Assembly (NCBI GenBank): GCA_002067235.1
Contig: MVQP01000016.1
Location: 1-44,457, forward strand
Reading direction: 5' to 3'
From: Syntrophorhabdus sp. PtaB.Bin047
Lineage (GTDB): Bacteria > Desulfobacterota > Syntrophorhabdia > Syntrophorhabdales > Syntrophorhabdaceae
DNA length: 44,457 nucleotides
In this document: in pieces, positions 23,824 to 32,962 of the stretch
Layout of the letters: each line of letters starts with the position of its first letter
Numbering within the stretch: the first letter of the stretch is position 1
Program-made: the position numbers and the translations under genes
The notes under the pieces: model-generated
What the model was told of the DNA's origin: nothing
Seen by the model: the letters and a program-made list of their open reading frames with translations, nothing else
Database searches by the model: none

Positions 23824-24546
23824 ATGAAGGATACCACAAAAAAGACACCGGCAGGTACAAGTCGCCTGAAAGGCATCAGGGCCCTGGGTAAACCCCGTTC
23901 AATGGGGGACGTGGCCTATGACTATCTTAAGGAGGCCATCGTCAAGGGAGACATCCCCCCGGGACAGCGCCTCATCGAGAACCAGCTTTCGGCGCAGATG
24001 GAAGTGAGCCGGGTTCCCGTGCGGGAGGCGGTGAAGAAGCTCGAACAGGAAGGGCTTGTGGAGCGCAGCGGGGTCCGCGGGTTCATCGTGAAGGGTCTTA
24101 CCCGGGAGGAGATAGAGGAGACCCTCGGCATCAGGGCCCTTCTCGAAAGCTATGCCGCGTACCTTGCCACGGAGCACATCACCGAGGCGATATTGAAGAA
24201 GCTCGAGGACAGCATCAGCGCGTACAGAAAGGTCTTCGAGAAGAAGGGGAACAACACCGACAAGCTGATGCGGCTCAACACCCAGTTCCACGAGATCATA
24301 TACAAGGCCGCGGGAAGCGGCAAGCTTTATTCGCTGATAAATTCTTTCAGGGATGCAATCCATCGTTACCGGAGGCCCCTTCTCGCCTGTGAGGATTACG
24401 CGAGGGTGTCCCTGAGCGACCACGAGGACATGGTCAAGGCCATGCGGAAGAAGGACAAGAAGAAGGTTGAGGCACTGGTCAGGAAGCATATCTTGCGGGG
24501 TATGGATATCATCATTCAGGAGCTCGACGCAGGCAAGACGGTGTAG
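23824..24546 (+). CDS. GntR-family regulator (FCD subfamily) inside the catabolic row
   Basis: A 240-residue regulator with an N-terminal winged helix (VAYDYLKEAIVKGDIPPGQRLIENQLS, EVSRVPVREAVKKLEQEGLV, RGFIVKGLTREE) and a helical FCD ligand domain. GGAGACGAA precedes the ATG at 23824. Its position between fixX and the mutase genes makes it the best candidate to bind the GTATAC palindromes around the promoter at 15780-15809 and respond to an aromatic acid or its CoA ester. The Aromatoleum iaa cluster is, as I recall, controlled by a MarR-type protein, so regulation would differ here. Confidence 0.88.
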   Translation: MKDTTKKTPAGTSRLKGIRALGKPRSMGDVAYDYLKEAIVKGDIPPGQRLIENQLSAQMEVSRVPVREAVKKLEQEGLVERSGVRGFIVKGLTREEIEETLGIRALLESYAAYLATEHITEAILKKLEDSISAYRKVFEKKGNNTDKLMRLNTQFHEIIYKAAGSGKLYSLINSFRDAIHRYRRPLLACEDYARVSLSDHEDMVKAMRKKDKKKVEALVRKHILRGMDIIIQELDAGKTV

Positions 24547-24582
24547 CGCGAAGAGGCGGATGAAACAAGGAGGGAGGCACAA

Positions 24583-24984
24583 TTGGACACGAGGCCCATC
24601 AAGATCTTAGTTGCAAAGCCCGGGCTGGACGGACATGACCGCGGGGCAAAGGTGGTTGCCCACGCGCTCAAGGAGGCCGGTATGGAGGTGATCTACACCG
24701 GACTGCACCGGACGGTCGACCAGATCGTCAGGATAGCCATCCAGGAGGATGTGGACGTCATCGGGCTGTCCATCATGAGCGGAGCCCATATTCCCATCAC
24801 GGAGAGGTTGATGAACAAGGCCCGTGAGGAAGGGATCGACGACAAGATGGTGGTTGTCGGCGGGGTCATACCCGGCAGGGACATCCCGAGGCTCAGGGAA
24901 CTGGGTGTAAAAGGAGTGTTCCCCGGTGGGACACCGTTCTCGGAGATCACGAGCTTCATCAATGAAAACGTGAAGAAGTCCTGA
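24583..24984 (+). CDS. B12-binding small subunit of an acyl-CoA mutase
   Basis: A 133-residue cobalamin-binding domain. The lower-ligand motif D16-x-H18-x-x-G21 (GLDGHDRGAKV) supplies the histidine that coordinates cobalt, and the GLSIMSGAH and GGVIPGRDIPRLRELG segments form the rest of the B12 pocket. The start is TTG at 24583 with a strong AGGAGGGAGG site. It works with the separate large subunit encoded 11 bases downstream. In the indoleacetate route this pair would turn (2-aminophenyl)succinyl-CoA into 2-aminobenzylmalonyl-CoA; the specific substrate is inferred. Confidence 0.92.
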   Translation: MDTRPIKILVAKPGLDGHDRGAKVVAHALKEAGMEVIYTGLHRTVDQIVRIAIQEDVDVIGLSIMSGAHIPITERLMNKAREEGIDDKMVVVGGVIPGRDIPRLRELGVKGVFPGGTPFSEITSFINENVKKS

Positions 24985-24995
24985 GGAGGCGTGCA

Positions 24996-26624
24996 ATGGG
25001 AGTGGCGAAATATACCAAGGATGAAAAGGACAGGATCACCGACGTGACCCTGCAGTCGGGGATACATGTCAAGGCCTGTTATGGCCCCGAGGACCTGGAG
25101 CGCATAGGGTTTTCCTACGAGAAGGACCTTGCCCCGCCGGGTCAGTACCCCTTCACCCGCGGGATCCATCCCGAGGGTTTCCGGAGCAGGGCATGGACAA
25201 CGCGGCAGTACACCGGCTTCGGCACGCCCGAGGAATCGAACGAGCGTTTCAGGCTCATGATATCCCATGGTCAAACGGGTCTCAATGTCGCCTTCGACCT
25301 TCCCACGCAGATGGGCTACGATTCCGACGACCCCATGGCCGAGGGCGAGGTGGGCAGGGTCGGCATGGCCATCGATTCGCTCAGGGATTTCGAGATCGCT
25401 TTCAAGGACATCAACCTCGAGAAGATAGGCTCCGGCCTGACGATCAACGCCGTCGCCTCGATAATGCTTGCGATGTACCAGGCTGTGGCGGAGAAGTACG
25501 GATTCGATCCGAAGAAGATCTCGGCCACGCCTCAGAACGACATCCTGAAGGAAATGATCGGAAGGGGCTCCTGGATCTTTCCCGTCGAGCCGGCCGTCAA
25601 CCTCATCGGCGACACCATCGAGTATTCAATGAATGTTCTGCCCCGAACGAACCCCGTGAGCATCTGCGGCTACCATATCAGGGAGTCGGGGGCGACACCC
25701 GCCCAGGAGATAGGCTACGCCATCCTCATCGCCAACGCCTACATAGACAATGTCCTGAAACGGGGATACGACGTTGACGATTTCGTCGGCCGCTTCTCCT
25801 TCAACCTCAACGTCTTCGGCAACATCTGGGAACAGGTCGCCAAGTTCAGGGCGGCGCGCAAACTCTGGGCGCGGAACCTCAAGGAGAAATACGGGGTCAA
25901 AAAGGACTCGAACATGTATCTCCGGGGCCTCTTCGGAGGAGGAGGGTACGGCCTCACCAAGGCGCAGCCCGAGAACAACATCATGCGCGGCGCCTACTAT
26001 GCTCTCTCCGCTGCTCTCGCCGGGGCCCAGACCATAGCGCTGTGCAGCTACGACGAGGCGTACACCATCCCGACACCCCACTCGGCCATCATATCCCTTC
26101 GCACCCTCCAGCTTCTCATGGACGAGATCGGCCTCAGGGATACGGTGGACCCGCTGGCGGGCAGCTATTTCATCGAGACCATCACAAAGGAGATGGAGAC
26201 GAAAATAGAAGAGGAGATGGAAAAGATCGAGAAGGTCGGCGGCATCGTTCAGGCAGTTGCCACCGGCTACGTGCAGCGACTTGTATCACAGCAGGCCTAT
26301 GAATACGAAAAGGGATTGCAGTCCGGGGAACTGAAAAAGGTGGGGCTCAACATCTACACCGAGGGTGAGCCGATGGAAGTGGAGCTACATGAATACACGG
26401 GCGAGTCCGCGGAAAAGCAGGTCGAGGCCTTGAAGCAGCTCCGCCGGGAGCGCAGCGACAGCGAAGTGACGCGAACACTGAAGGAACTGGAAACGGCGAC
26501 GAGAGCCGGAAAGAACGTCATGCCCTATCTCGTGGAGGCGTGCAAGGCGTACGCGACGGTGGGTGAGATGGCCAGGGTCTTCAGGGATGTCTTCGGAGAG
26601 TTTGAGGAACCTGGTCTCTTCTAG
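24996..26624 (+). CDS. Acyl-CoA mutase large subunit (methylmalonyl-CoA mutase type, divergent pocket)
   Basis: A 542-residue TIM-barrel subunit. Aligned without gaps to Propionibacterium MCM, the residues that hold the migrating carboxyl substrate are kept: Thr68, Arg70, Tyr72, Arg190 and His227 (MCM Thr85, Arg87, Tyr89, Arg207, His244). The rest of the pocket differs: YPTMY becomes HPEGF (58-62), TYIFPP becomes SWIFPV, and FHTQTAGC-type barrel loop becomes GLFGGGGYG. So it should rearrange a carboxylated acyl-CoA larger than methylmalonyl-CoA, in keeping with an aryl-succinyl/benzylmalonyl-CoA mutase. Isobutyryl-type mutases have Gln at the Arg190 position and are less likely. GAGGAGG precedes the ATG. 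Confidence 0.9.
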   Translation: MGVAKYTKDEKDRITDVTLQSGIHVKACYGPEDLERIGFSYEKDLAPPGQYPFTRGIHPEGFRSRAWTTRQYTGFGTPEESNERFRLMISHGQTGLNVAFDLPTQMGYDSDDPMAEGEVGRVGMAIDSLRDFEIAFKDINLEKIGSGLTINAVASIMLAMYQAVAEKYGFDPKKISATPQNDILKEMIGRGSWIFPVEPAVNLIGDTIEYSMNVLPRTNPVSICGYHIRESGATPAQEIGYAILIANAYIDNVLKRGYDVDDFVGRFSFNLNVFGNIWEQVAKFRAARKLWARNLKEKYGVKKDSNMYLRGLFGGGGYGLTKAQPENNIMRGAYYALSAALAGAQTIALCSYDEAYTIPTPHSAIISLRTLQLLMDEIGLRDTVDPLAGSYFIETITKEMETKIEEEMEKIEKVGGIVQAVATGYVQRLVSQQAYEYEKGLQSGELKKVGLNIYTEGEPMEVELHEYTGESAEKQVEALKQLRRERSDSEVTRTLKELETATRAGKNVMPYLVEACKAYATVGEMARVFRDVFGEFEEPGLF

Positions 26625-26705
26625 GGCAGGGGGCAATGGAGAGGAAAGCCTGGACCGTTCACGGCGGTCCGGGCGATCCTAAATGAGTCGTTTTTCCGTA
26701 TCTTG

Positions 26706-26743
26706 CGTTCAAGCGACTCAAGCGGTTTGAGCTGTTTGAGCGG
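26706..26743. repeat. Short word-repeat palindrome, unit CTCAAGCG
   Basis: Between the mutase and hyuA genes, two TCAAGCG words (ttcaagcg, ctcaagcg) are followed by two inverted TTTGAGC words, forming a compact imperfect hairpin (CTCAA 26717-26721 with TTGAG 26727-26731 at its core). A second hairpin, GGACCG/CGGTCC around 26652-26670, lies just upstream and may end or attenuate transcription. The layout resembles the longer elements at 4753, 7656 and 10067. Confidence 0.6.
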
Positions 26744-26763
26744 TTCTTTAAAAGGGGGATCAC

Positions 26764-28860
26764 ATGCAAGACAGGTATTACCGGCTGGGTTGCGATATCG
26801 GAGGCACCTTCACTGATTTTGTTCTGCTCGATGACCAAACGGGGGAGATAAAGACCGGCAAGTGCCTGACGACACCCCGGGACCCGTCGGATGCCGTGGA
26901 GGAGGGGATACGGGGTCTCGAGAAGACGACTCCCGATTTCGTGGGGAAGCTGGACGAGCTCATCCACGGGACGACGCTCGTCATCAATTCCATAATTGAG
27001 AGAAAGGGAGCGAAGACGGGTCTCATCACGACGAAGGGGTTCAGGGATATCCTGGAGATAGGCCGTGAGATCCGCTACGCTCCCTACGACATATTCGCGG
27101 AATTCCCGCAGCCGCTGATCCCCAGGAGACTTCGCATGGAGGTGGACGAAAGGATTCGCAGCGACGGGACCATCTTGAGGCCCCTCGACCCCGAGGACGC
27201 GAGAAGGACGGTGAAGGCTCTCCTCGATATGGGTGTCGAGTCCATTGCCGTATGCCTTATCAATTCCTTTGAGAACCCCGTCCATGAGCGTATGATCGAA
27301 GAGATCATCCACTCGGAGGCACCCGAGGTCTCCACATCCATTTCCTATCACGTCCTTCCCCAGATCAAGGAGTATGAAAGGACGAGCACCACCGTGACCA
27401 ACGCGTACGTGAAGCCCCTCACGGGCCGGTACCTGTCGAAGCTTTCGGGACGGCTTGAGTCCATAGGCTTCACGGGCAAGCTCTTCATCATGCTGTCGAG
27501 CGGAGGGGTCACCTCCGTCGACACGGCGGCGCAGTTCCCCGTGCGCATCATCGAGTCGGGACCGACGGCCGCGGTCATAGCCGGCCAGTACTACGGGAAG
27601 CATTTCAACATCCCCGAGATGTTCTGCTTCGATATGGGCGGCACCACAGCGAAATCGTGCCTCATCCAGAAGGGGGTAGCCGGCGTCGTTCCCACCTTCG
27701 AGGTGGGAAGGGTCCAGAGGTTCATGAAGGGAAGCGGGCTCACCATCCAGGTCCCCGTCGTCGACCTCATGGAGATAGGCGCCGGTGGGGGCAGCATCGC
27801 GAAGGTGAGCAAGCTGGGGACCCTTCAGGTGGGACCAGAGAGCTCCGGCGCGGACCCCGGGCCCATCTGCTACGGCAGGGGAGGACAGGACCCCTGCGTG
27901 ACCGACGCCGACCTCCTGCTGGGGTACCTCGACGAGAACTACTTTCTCGGAGGGACGATGAAGCTCGACAAGGAGGGGGCCCGCCGCGGAGTCGAGGAGA
28001 AGATAGCGAAACCGCTGGGTGTTTCCTTTATCCAAGCCGTCTGGGGCATACACGACCTCATCAACGAGACGATGGCGGCGGCGGCAAAGACGCACATCGC
28101 GGAAAAGGGCGGCAACCCCAAGATCGTTACCATAGCGGCCTTCGGCGGCGCCGGGCCGGTCCATGCTTACGGGCTCGCGAAGAAGCTGGGGTCGCCGCGG
28201 ATGCTCATTCCGCCGAACGCCGGAGTGGGGTCGGCCATGGGGTTCTTTACGGCCCCGCGGGCATTCGACCTCCTGAGAAGCCACAAGGTGTCCCTCGGCG
28301 ACGCGTCCTTCGGGGACGTTGAGGACATCTTCAGGGGACTTGAACGGGATGCCGGTGAGATACTGAAGAAGGAAGCCACCAGCGACACGATCCGTTTTGA
28401 AAGGTCCCTCGACATGCGTTTTGTCGGGCAGGGCTCGGAGATGAACATCTCCGTGCCCGACGGGGACTTCACCAGGGTAACGAAGGCTGAGGTCAGGCAA
28501 CGCTTTGATGACGCGTACCAGAAACTCTACGGAAGGACGTACCCGGATTCCGAGGTGGAATTTATCAATTTCAAGGTCAGAGCCAGTCTCCCCGAGAAAC
28601 TCCTGCAGTTGCCGAAGATCGAAGGAAAGGGCGGGACCCTCGACAAGGCGGTCAAGGGCCAGCGGCTTGCCTATTCACCCATCTCGAAGGATTTCATCCC
28701 CTATGCCGTCTACGACCGATACAGCCTCTTTCCGTCGGCTCGATTTCCCGGCCCCGCGATCATCGAAGAGAAGGAGTCCACTCTCATAGTGGGTGAGGAT
28801 GCTCACGTGTCCGTCGACGACTTCGGGTTCCTCTGGATCGATCTCAAGGAGGTGTGCTGA
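26764..28860 (+). CDS. Hydantoinase A-like ATP-dependent amidohydrolase subunit
   Basis: A 698-residue HyuA (N-methylhydantoinase A/oxoprolinase N-terminal) protein of typical length. It starts with the actin-fold phosphate motif DIGGTFTDFVL (11-21), has the HGTTLVINSIIERKGAKTGLITTKGF segment, the central FDMGGTTAKSCL motif and the SSGADPGPICYGRGG block of the family. With HyuB it uses ATP to open cyclic amides or, in carboxylases, to activate substrate. In the Aromatoleum indoleacetate route a pair of this family hydrolyses 2-oxoindole-3-acetate to (2-aminophenyl)succinate. Only two subunits are present, unlike acetone or acetophenone carboxylases. Confidence 0.88.
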   Translation: MQDRYYRLGCDIGGTFTDFVLLDDQTGEIKTGKCLTTPRDPSDAVEEGIRGLEKTTPDFVGKLDELIHGTTLVINSIIERKGAKTGLITTKGFRDILEIGREIRYAPYDIFAEFPQPLIPRRLRMEVDERIRSDGTILRPLDPEDARRTVKALLDMGVESIAVCLINSFENPVHERMIEEIIHSEAPEVSTSISYHVLPQIKEYERTSTTVTNAYVKPLTGRYLSKLSGRLESIGFTGKLFIMLSSGGVTSVDTAAQFPVRIIESGPTAAVIAGQYYGKHFNIPEMFCFDMGGTTAKSCLIQKGVAGVVPTFEVGRVQRFMKGSGLTIQVPVVDLMEIGAGGGSIAKVSKLGTLQVGPESSGADPGPICYGRGGQDPCVTDADLLLGYLDENYFLGGTMKLDKEGARRGVEEKIAKPLGVSFIQAVWGIHDLINETMAAAAKTHIAEKGGNPKIVTIAAFGGAGPVHAYGLAKKLGSPRMLIPPNAGVGSAMGFFTAPRAFDLLRSHKVSLGDASFGDVEDIFRGLERDAGEILKKEATSDTIRFERSLDMRFVGQGSEMNISVPDGDFTRVTKAEVRQRFDDAYQKLYGRTYPDSEVEFINFKVRASLPEKLLQLPKIEGKGGTLDKAVKGQRLAYSPISKDFIPYAVYDRYSLFPSARFPGPAIIEEKESTLIVGEDAHVSVDDFGFLWIDLKEVC

Positions 28861-30569
28861 TGGCTCGTACGTTTGATCCGATAACACTCGAGATCCTGTG
28901 GAGACGGCTTATCTCCATCGTCGATGAAGCGGACGGCAGCGTCGCCCGCACCGCTTTCTCGAGCCTCCTGAGGGATGCGCACGACTATACCTGCATGTTC
29001 ACCGACCGTTTCGGTAGGGAGCTCGCGCAGGGGTCCTTCGCGACACCGGGCCAGTCGGGCGCGATGGCCCTCGGTATAAAGAACCTTGTCAATAAGTATC
29101 CCCTCGACTATTACAATCCGGGGGACGCCTTCATCACCAACGATCCCTGGGCGCTTGCCGGACATCTCAACGATGTCTGTGTCATGAGCCCCATATTCAA
29201 CAACAATACACTGGTCGCGTTCACCGCCTGCGTCTTCCATCATTCGGACATCGGCGGAAGGGTCGCGTCCGACAATCACGATGTCTTTGAGGAGGGGATT
29301 TTCATTCCCCTGGTGAAGCTCTACGACAAAGGCGTGCTCAACGAGTCCGTTCTCGATCTTATCCGCTGGAACGTGAGGACCCCCGATGAGGTCATCGGCG
29401 ATATCCGCTCCCAGATAGCCGCGAACCACGTCTGCGGGGAAAAGATCTGCCAGATGCTCAAGGAAAGCGACCTCGATAACCTCGACGACCTCGCAGACCA
29501 GATCATCGGCCTCACCGAGAAGAGCATGAGGGAAGAGATCGAGAAGATCCCCGACGGGGTGTACCGGACGAGGGGCGTCATCGAGCAGATGAAAGGGAAC
29601 GATGACATCATCATCGAAGCAAAGGTGGAGATCAAGGGGAGCGATATCATCGTCGACCTCGAGGGCTCCTCGGGACAGGTCAACTGGGGCGGCAACGTGG
29701 TCTACAATTTCACGTACGCTTATGTCTTCATGGCGATCAAGAGCATGTTCGCACCGGACATCCCCAACAACGACGGGTGCGCAAGGCCCATCAGGCTCAC
29801 GGCGCCGGAGGGCACCGTCATCAACTGCAAATTCCCCGCGGCTGTGGCGGCACGCATGGGGGTGGGCCACTTCCTGACGGAGGTCATTTACCGGGCACTC
29901 TCCGACGTGCTTCCCGGCAAGGTGATAGCCGCGTCCGGCGGCACACCGGCGGCGATGAACGTCTTCTATGGAAAGAGAAAGGACGCGAGGCCCTGGCACA
30001 GCGTCATCATCAGGGGCGGCGGCATGGGCGCGGGGGCGCGCAACGACGGCAACTACGTCTATATCTTCCCGGCCAACGGGGCGAACACGCCCGTCGAGAT
30101 CTTCGAGAGCGACACGCCGCTCATAGTGGAGAAACGGGAGATACTCGCCGATTCCGGCGGCGCGGGCAGGATGAAGGGTGGTCTGGGGAAGAGGGAGATA
30201 TTCAGGATCCCCGATGATGAATACGCCCCGATCCCTCCTGTGAATCTGGGAATCCAGGCGGGCCGCTACATCTATCCGGCGGAGGGTCTTTTCGGAGGCA
30301 AACCCGGTGCGAAGGCACAGTTCCTGGTGAACGGGGTGCCGGGGAACTCTTACGGGCTGACCCAGCTCAAGCCCGGTGACGTGGTGACGATAGATGCCCC
30401 GGGCGGCGGAGGCTACGGCAATGCCGGGGAACGGGACCCGGAGATGGTGCTCGCCGATGTCCGCGAAGGCTATGTGAGCGCCGAAAGCGCAAGGTCCGAT
30501 TACAAAGTGGCTATCGATCCGAAGACGCTCGAGATCGATGTGGAAGAGACAGGGAAACTGAGGCAATGA
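28860..30569 (+). CDS. Hydantoinase B-like subunit
   Basis: A 569-residue HyuB homologue. Diagnostic segments include DPITLEILWRRL at the start, TAFSSLLRDAHDYTCMF, the metal-site FITNDPWALAGHLNDV block, VFHHSDIGGR and a C-terminal GGGGYG. Its ATG shares one base with the hyuA stop (TGATG), so the subunits are made together. With the preceding protein it forms the ATP-dependent ring-opening enzyme. The metal-binding Asp and His residues of the family appear intact. Confidence 0.88.
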   Translation: MARTFDPITLEILWRRLISIVDEADGSVARTAFSSLLRDAHDYTCMFTDRFGRELAQGSFATPGQSGAMALGIKNLVNKYPLDYYNPGDAFITNDPWALAGHLNDVCVMSPIFNNNTLVAFTACVFHHSDIGGRVASDNHDVFEEGIFIPLVKLYDKGVLNESVLDLIRWNVRTPDEVIGDIRSQIAANHVCGEKICQMLKESDLDNLDDLADQIIGLTEKSMREEIEKIPDGVYRTRGVIEQMKGNDDIIIEAKVEIKGSDIIVDLEGSSGQVNWGGNVVYNFTYAYVFMAIKSMFAPDIPNNDGCARPIRLTAPEGTVINCKFPAAVAARMGVGHFLTEVIYRALSDVLPGKVIAASGGTPAAMNVFYGKRKDARPWHSVIIRGGGMGAGARNDGNYVYIFPANGANTPVEIFESDTPLIVEKREILADSGGAGRMKGGLGKREIFRIPDDEYAPIPPVNLGIQAGRYIYPAEGLFGGKPGAKAQFLVNGVPGNSYGLTQLKPGDVVTIDAPGGGGYGNAGERDPEMVLADVREGYVSAESARSDYKVAIDPKTLEIDVEETGKLRQ

Positions 30570-30621
30570 GAACGGCATACCGCGAGAACGGCATGTCAGG
30601 GGCAAGAGGAGGACAGTGAAC

Positions 30622-31929
30622 ATGGAGCGGCCATTCGATTCAAAAGTGAGATCGGAAAAGGAACTGAAAGTTCTCCAGCTCGACGGGCTGAAATGGACCG
30701 TCGAACACGCGTACAACGGTTCCGTGCATTACCGGCGAAAGCTCGACGAAGCAGGGGTGAGGCCGGGGGATATCAAGTCCCTTGCGGACATTCACAGGTT
30801 ACCCTTCACGACGAGCAAGGACCTTCAGGAGGGATACCCTTTTCCCTTGAGGAGCGTCCCCTTTGAAGATGTGGTCCGCATCCATGCGTCAAGCGGAACG
30901 ACGGGCAAGCGCAAGGTGCTCTGCTACACGGCGAAGGACATCGACGACTGGGCCAACATGTTCGCCCGGTGCTACTCCTACGCGGACTGCACCCCCGAGG
31001 ACAGGATCCAGATAGCCGTGGGATACGGTGTCTGGACGGCGGGATGGGGTTTCCAGAACGGATGCGAGCGTTTCGGCGCCATGTCCATTCCCATAGGCCC
31101 CGGCAACACGGACATGCAGTGCCAGTTCCTGGAGGACTTCGGGACGACGGCCATGACCTGCACCGCCTCCATGGGCCTGCTCATGGCTGAGCTCATCGAG
31201 GAGAAGGGCCTTCGGGGAAAGATCCCCTTGAGGAAGATGATCTTCGGTTCCGAGAGGGCGAGCGACGCCATGCGTCAAAGGATATCGGAGCTTTCGGGAG
31301 TCGCCTTCGACCAGCTTTTCGATATCCCGGGGATGACCGAGCTATACGGTCCCGGTACTGGGCTCGATTGCCGGTACCATACTGGCATCCACTACTGGGC
31401 CGATTACTACATCCTGGAGATCCTGAATCCCGAAACGCTCGAACCTGTGCCCGAAGGCGAGGTGGGAGAGATGGTGGTGACGACGCTTCGCAAGGAGGCG
31501 GCACCCCTCATCCGCTACCGCACGAGGGACCTGACGAGGATCATGCCGGGGAAATGCCCCTGCGGGAGTCTCATGCCCCGCCATGACAGGATCCTGGGAC
31601 GGAGCGACGACATGTTCATCTTCAGGGCGGTGAACATCTATCCCAGTCATATAGACCAGATACTCTCCAACATCAAGGAGGTCGGCAGCGAATACCAGAT
31701 CCGCCTTTACAGGAAGGACAAAGGCGGCAAGGACCACATGACGATACGGGTGGAGCGGTCACAGGGGACCGAGAAGTCCCACGACGCCGACAAGCACATC
31801 CGCAAGGCCATAGAAAAGGAGGTCAAAAAACAGGTACTCGTGAGCTGCGACGTGGAGGTGGAGGATTACGGCTCCCTTCCGAGATCGGAGCGCAAGACAA
31901 AGAGGGTCTTCGACGAAAGGGATTCGTAG
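30622..31929 (+). CDS. PaaK-type aryl-acetate CoA ligase
   Basis: A 435-residue phenylacetate-CoA ligase family adenylating enzyme. The P-loop-like motif is HASSGTTGKRKVL; DIPGMTELYGPGTG and YRTRDLTRI follow, and the zinc/cysteine segment PGKCPCG and the C-terminal hinge GRSDDMFIFRAVNIYP are typical of PaaK. I chose the ATG at 30622 (AGGAGG at 30607-30612). In Aromatoleum the corresponding IaaB activates indoleacetate, perhaps to make the inducer rather than an intermediate. Here it follows hyuAB and precedes the molybdenum hydroxylase, supporting the same pathway. The substrate is inferred. Confidence 0.87.
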   Translation: MERPFDSKVRSEKELKVLQLDGLKWTVEHAYNGSVHYRRKLDEAGVRPGDIKSLADIHRLPFTTSKDLQEGYPFPLRSVPFEDVVRIHASSGTTGKRKVLCYTAKDIDDWANMFARCYSYADCTPEDRIQIAVGYGVWTAGWGFQNGCERFGAMSIPIGPGNTDMQCQFLEDFGTTAMTCTASMGLLMAELIEEKGLRGKIPLRKMIFGSERASDAMRQRISELSGVAFDQLFDIPGMTELYGPGTGLDCRYHTGIHYWADYYILEILNPETLEPVPEGEVGEMVVTTLRKEAAPLIRYRTRDLTRIMPGKCPCGSLMPRHDRILGRSDDMFIFRAVNIYPSHIDQILSNIKEVGSEYQIRLYRKDKGGKDHMTIRVERSQGTEKSHDADKHIRKAIEKEVKKQVLVSCDVEVEDYGSLPRSERKTKRVFDERDS

Positions 31930-31979
31930 CAGGGTTAAGGTTCCACGGGAATAGAAAGGATTTGAAAAAGGAGGTTATT

Positions 31980-32951
31980 GTGAAGGCCTACGATTATCAT
32001 AAGCCGCACACGGTCAAGGAGGCCATCGATATCATGGGTGGTCTCGAAAACGCAAAGTACATAGCCGGCGGAACCGACGTCATGGTGCTGTTGAGGCAGG
32101 GGAAGATCAACCCGGCGAACCTGGTGTCCCTGAGGAACGTTGCAGAGATCTCGCGGATCGACACACAAAACGGTATCAGGATAGGAGCCGGGGTTACCCA
32201 TACCCAGATCGCCAACAACGAATTCATCAGAGAGCATTACTCCGCCCTCGCAGACGGAGCGGGTGTCGTCGGTTCCAAGCAGATACGCAACGTTGCGACC
32301 ATCGGCGGGAACATCTGCAACGCCGCGCCATCGGCGGATACGGCGTGTCCGCTTCTCGTCCTTGACGCCGAGGCCGTCATTGCCGGCAAGTCGGGAGAAC
32401 GGCAGGTCCCCGTTGATGATTTTATTGTTGGACCCAGCCAGGTGGCTCTTGAGAAGGGCGAACTGGTGACCGGGTTTGTCATACCGGCCTTCGGTGACAG
32501 GACAGGGTCCGCATACATTAAGCATGCGAGGCGTCTTGCGATGGACCTGCCGATCCTCGGCATAGCGGTGAGGGCGACGGTGAAGATCGGCGGCGCTCAG
32601 GCGGCATGCAGGGATGCTTTCAAACTGACCGATGTCTCGGATATCGTCAAGCGCCTGGAGGCGGAAGGGCTGGTTCTGGAGGACGTCCGGGTCGCCATGA
32701 GCGTGGTGGCGCCCCGACCTGTCCGCGCCAGGAAGGCTGAAGAGGCCGCGAAAGGAAAGACGATCTCGGAAAAGGTCCTCGAGGAGCTCGGTGAGATCGC
32801 CGCGTCGGAATCGAAGCCGCGTGACAGCTTCCGCGGTGAGGCATGGTACAGACGGGACATGGTGAAGGTACTGACGAAGCGCGCGCTTCTGAAGTCCATC
32901 GAGAGAATGACGGGAGCGAGCAGCATGGTGGCCCCGAGCAGGTTGTGGTAG
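31980..32951 (+). CDS. Molybdenum hydroxylase 1, FAD-binding subunit
   Basis: A 323-residue xanthine-dehydrogenase-family FAD subunit. The flavin motifs AGGTDVMVLL and TIGGNICNAAPSADTACPLLVL are clear; there is no four-cysteine insert, unlike the second enzyme's subunit at 42520. The GTG at 31980 is preferred because AAAGGAGG sits five bases upstream; a TTG at 31962 would lie before that site. It transfers electrons from the molybdenum centre through the [2Fe-2S] subunit to an acceptor. Proposed role: part of indoleacetate dehydrogenase. Confidence 0.88.
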   Translation: MKAYDYHKPHTVKEAIDIMGGLENAKYIAGGTDVMVLLRQGKINPANLVSLRNVAEISRIDTQNGIRIGAGVTHTQIANNEFIREHYSALADGAGVVGSKQIRNVATIGGNICNAAPSADTACPLLVLDAEAVIAGKSGERQVPVDDFIVGPSQVALEKGELVTGFVIPAFGDRTGSAYIKHARRLAMDLPILGIAVRATVKIGGAQAACRDAFKLTDVSDIVKRLEAEGLVLEDVRVAMSVVAPRPVRARKAEEAAKGKTISEKVLEELGEIAASESKPRDSFRGEAWYRRDMVKVLTKRALLKSIERMTGASSMVAPSRLW

Positions 32952-32962
32952 GAGGTCTTGCG

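Noticed and set aside
24583..26624. Isobutyryl-CoA or 2-hydroxyisobutyryl-CoA mutase
   Set aside because: The carboxylate-binding Arg (MCM Arg207) is kept as Arg190 and Tyr89 as Tyr72; those other mutases replace them.
26659..28500. Long minus-strand open frame (613 codons) opposite hyuA
   Set aside because: Same composition bias and complete overlap with a well-supported HyuA gene; a shadow frame.
26764..30569. Acetone or acetophenone carboxylase
   Set aside because: Only HyuA- and HyuB-like subunits are present; the additional subunits of those carboxylases are missing nearby, while iaa-type neighbours are present.
28803..30716. Long open frame on the minus strand (637 codons) opposite hyuB
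   Set aside because: It is rich in His, Asp, Arg and Val as expected from the complement of GC-rich coding DNA, has no recognisable domain or ribosome site, and lies fully over a clear HyuB gene.
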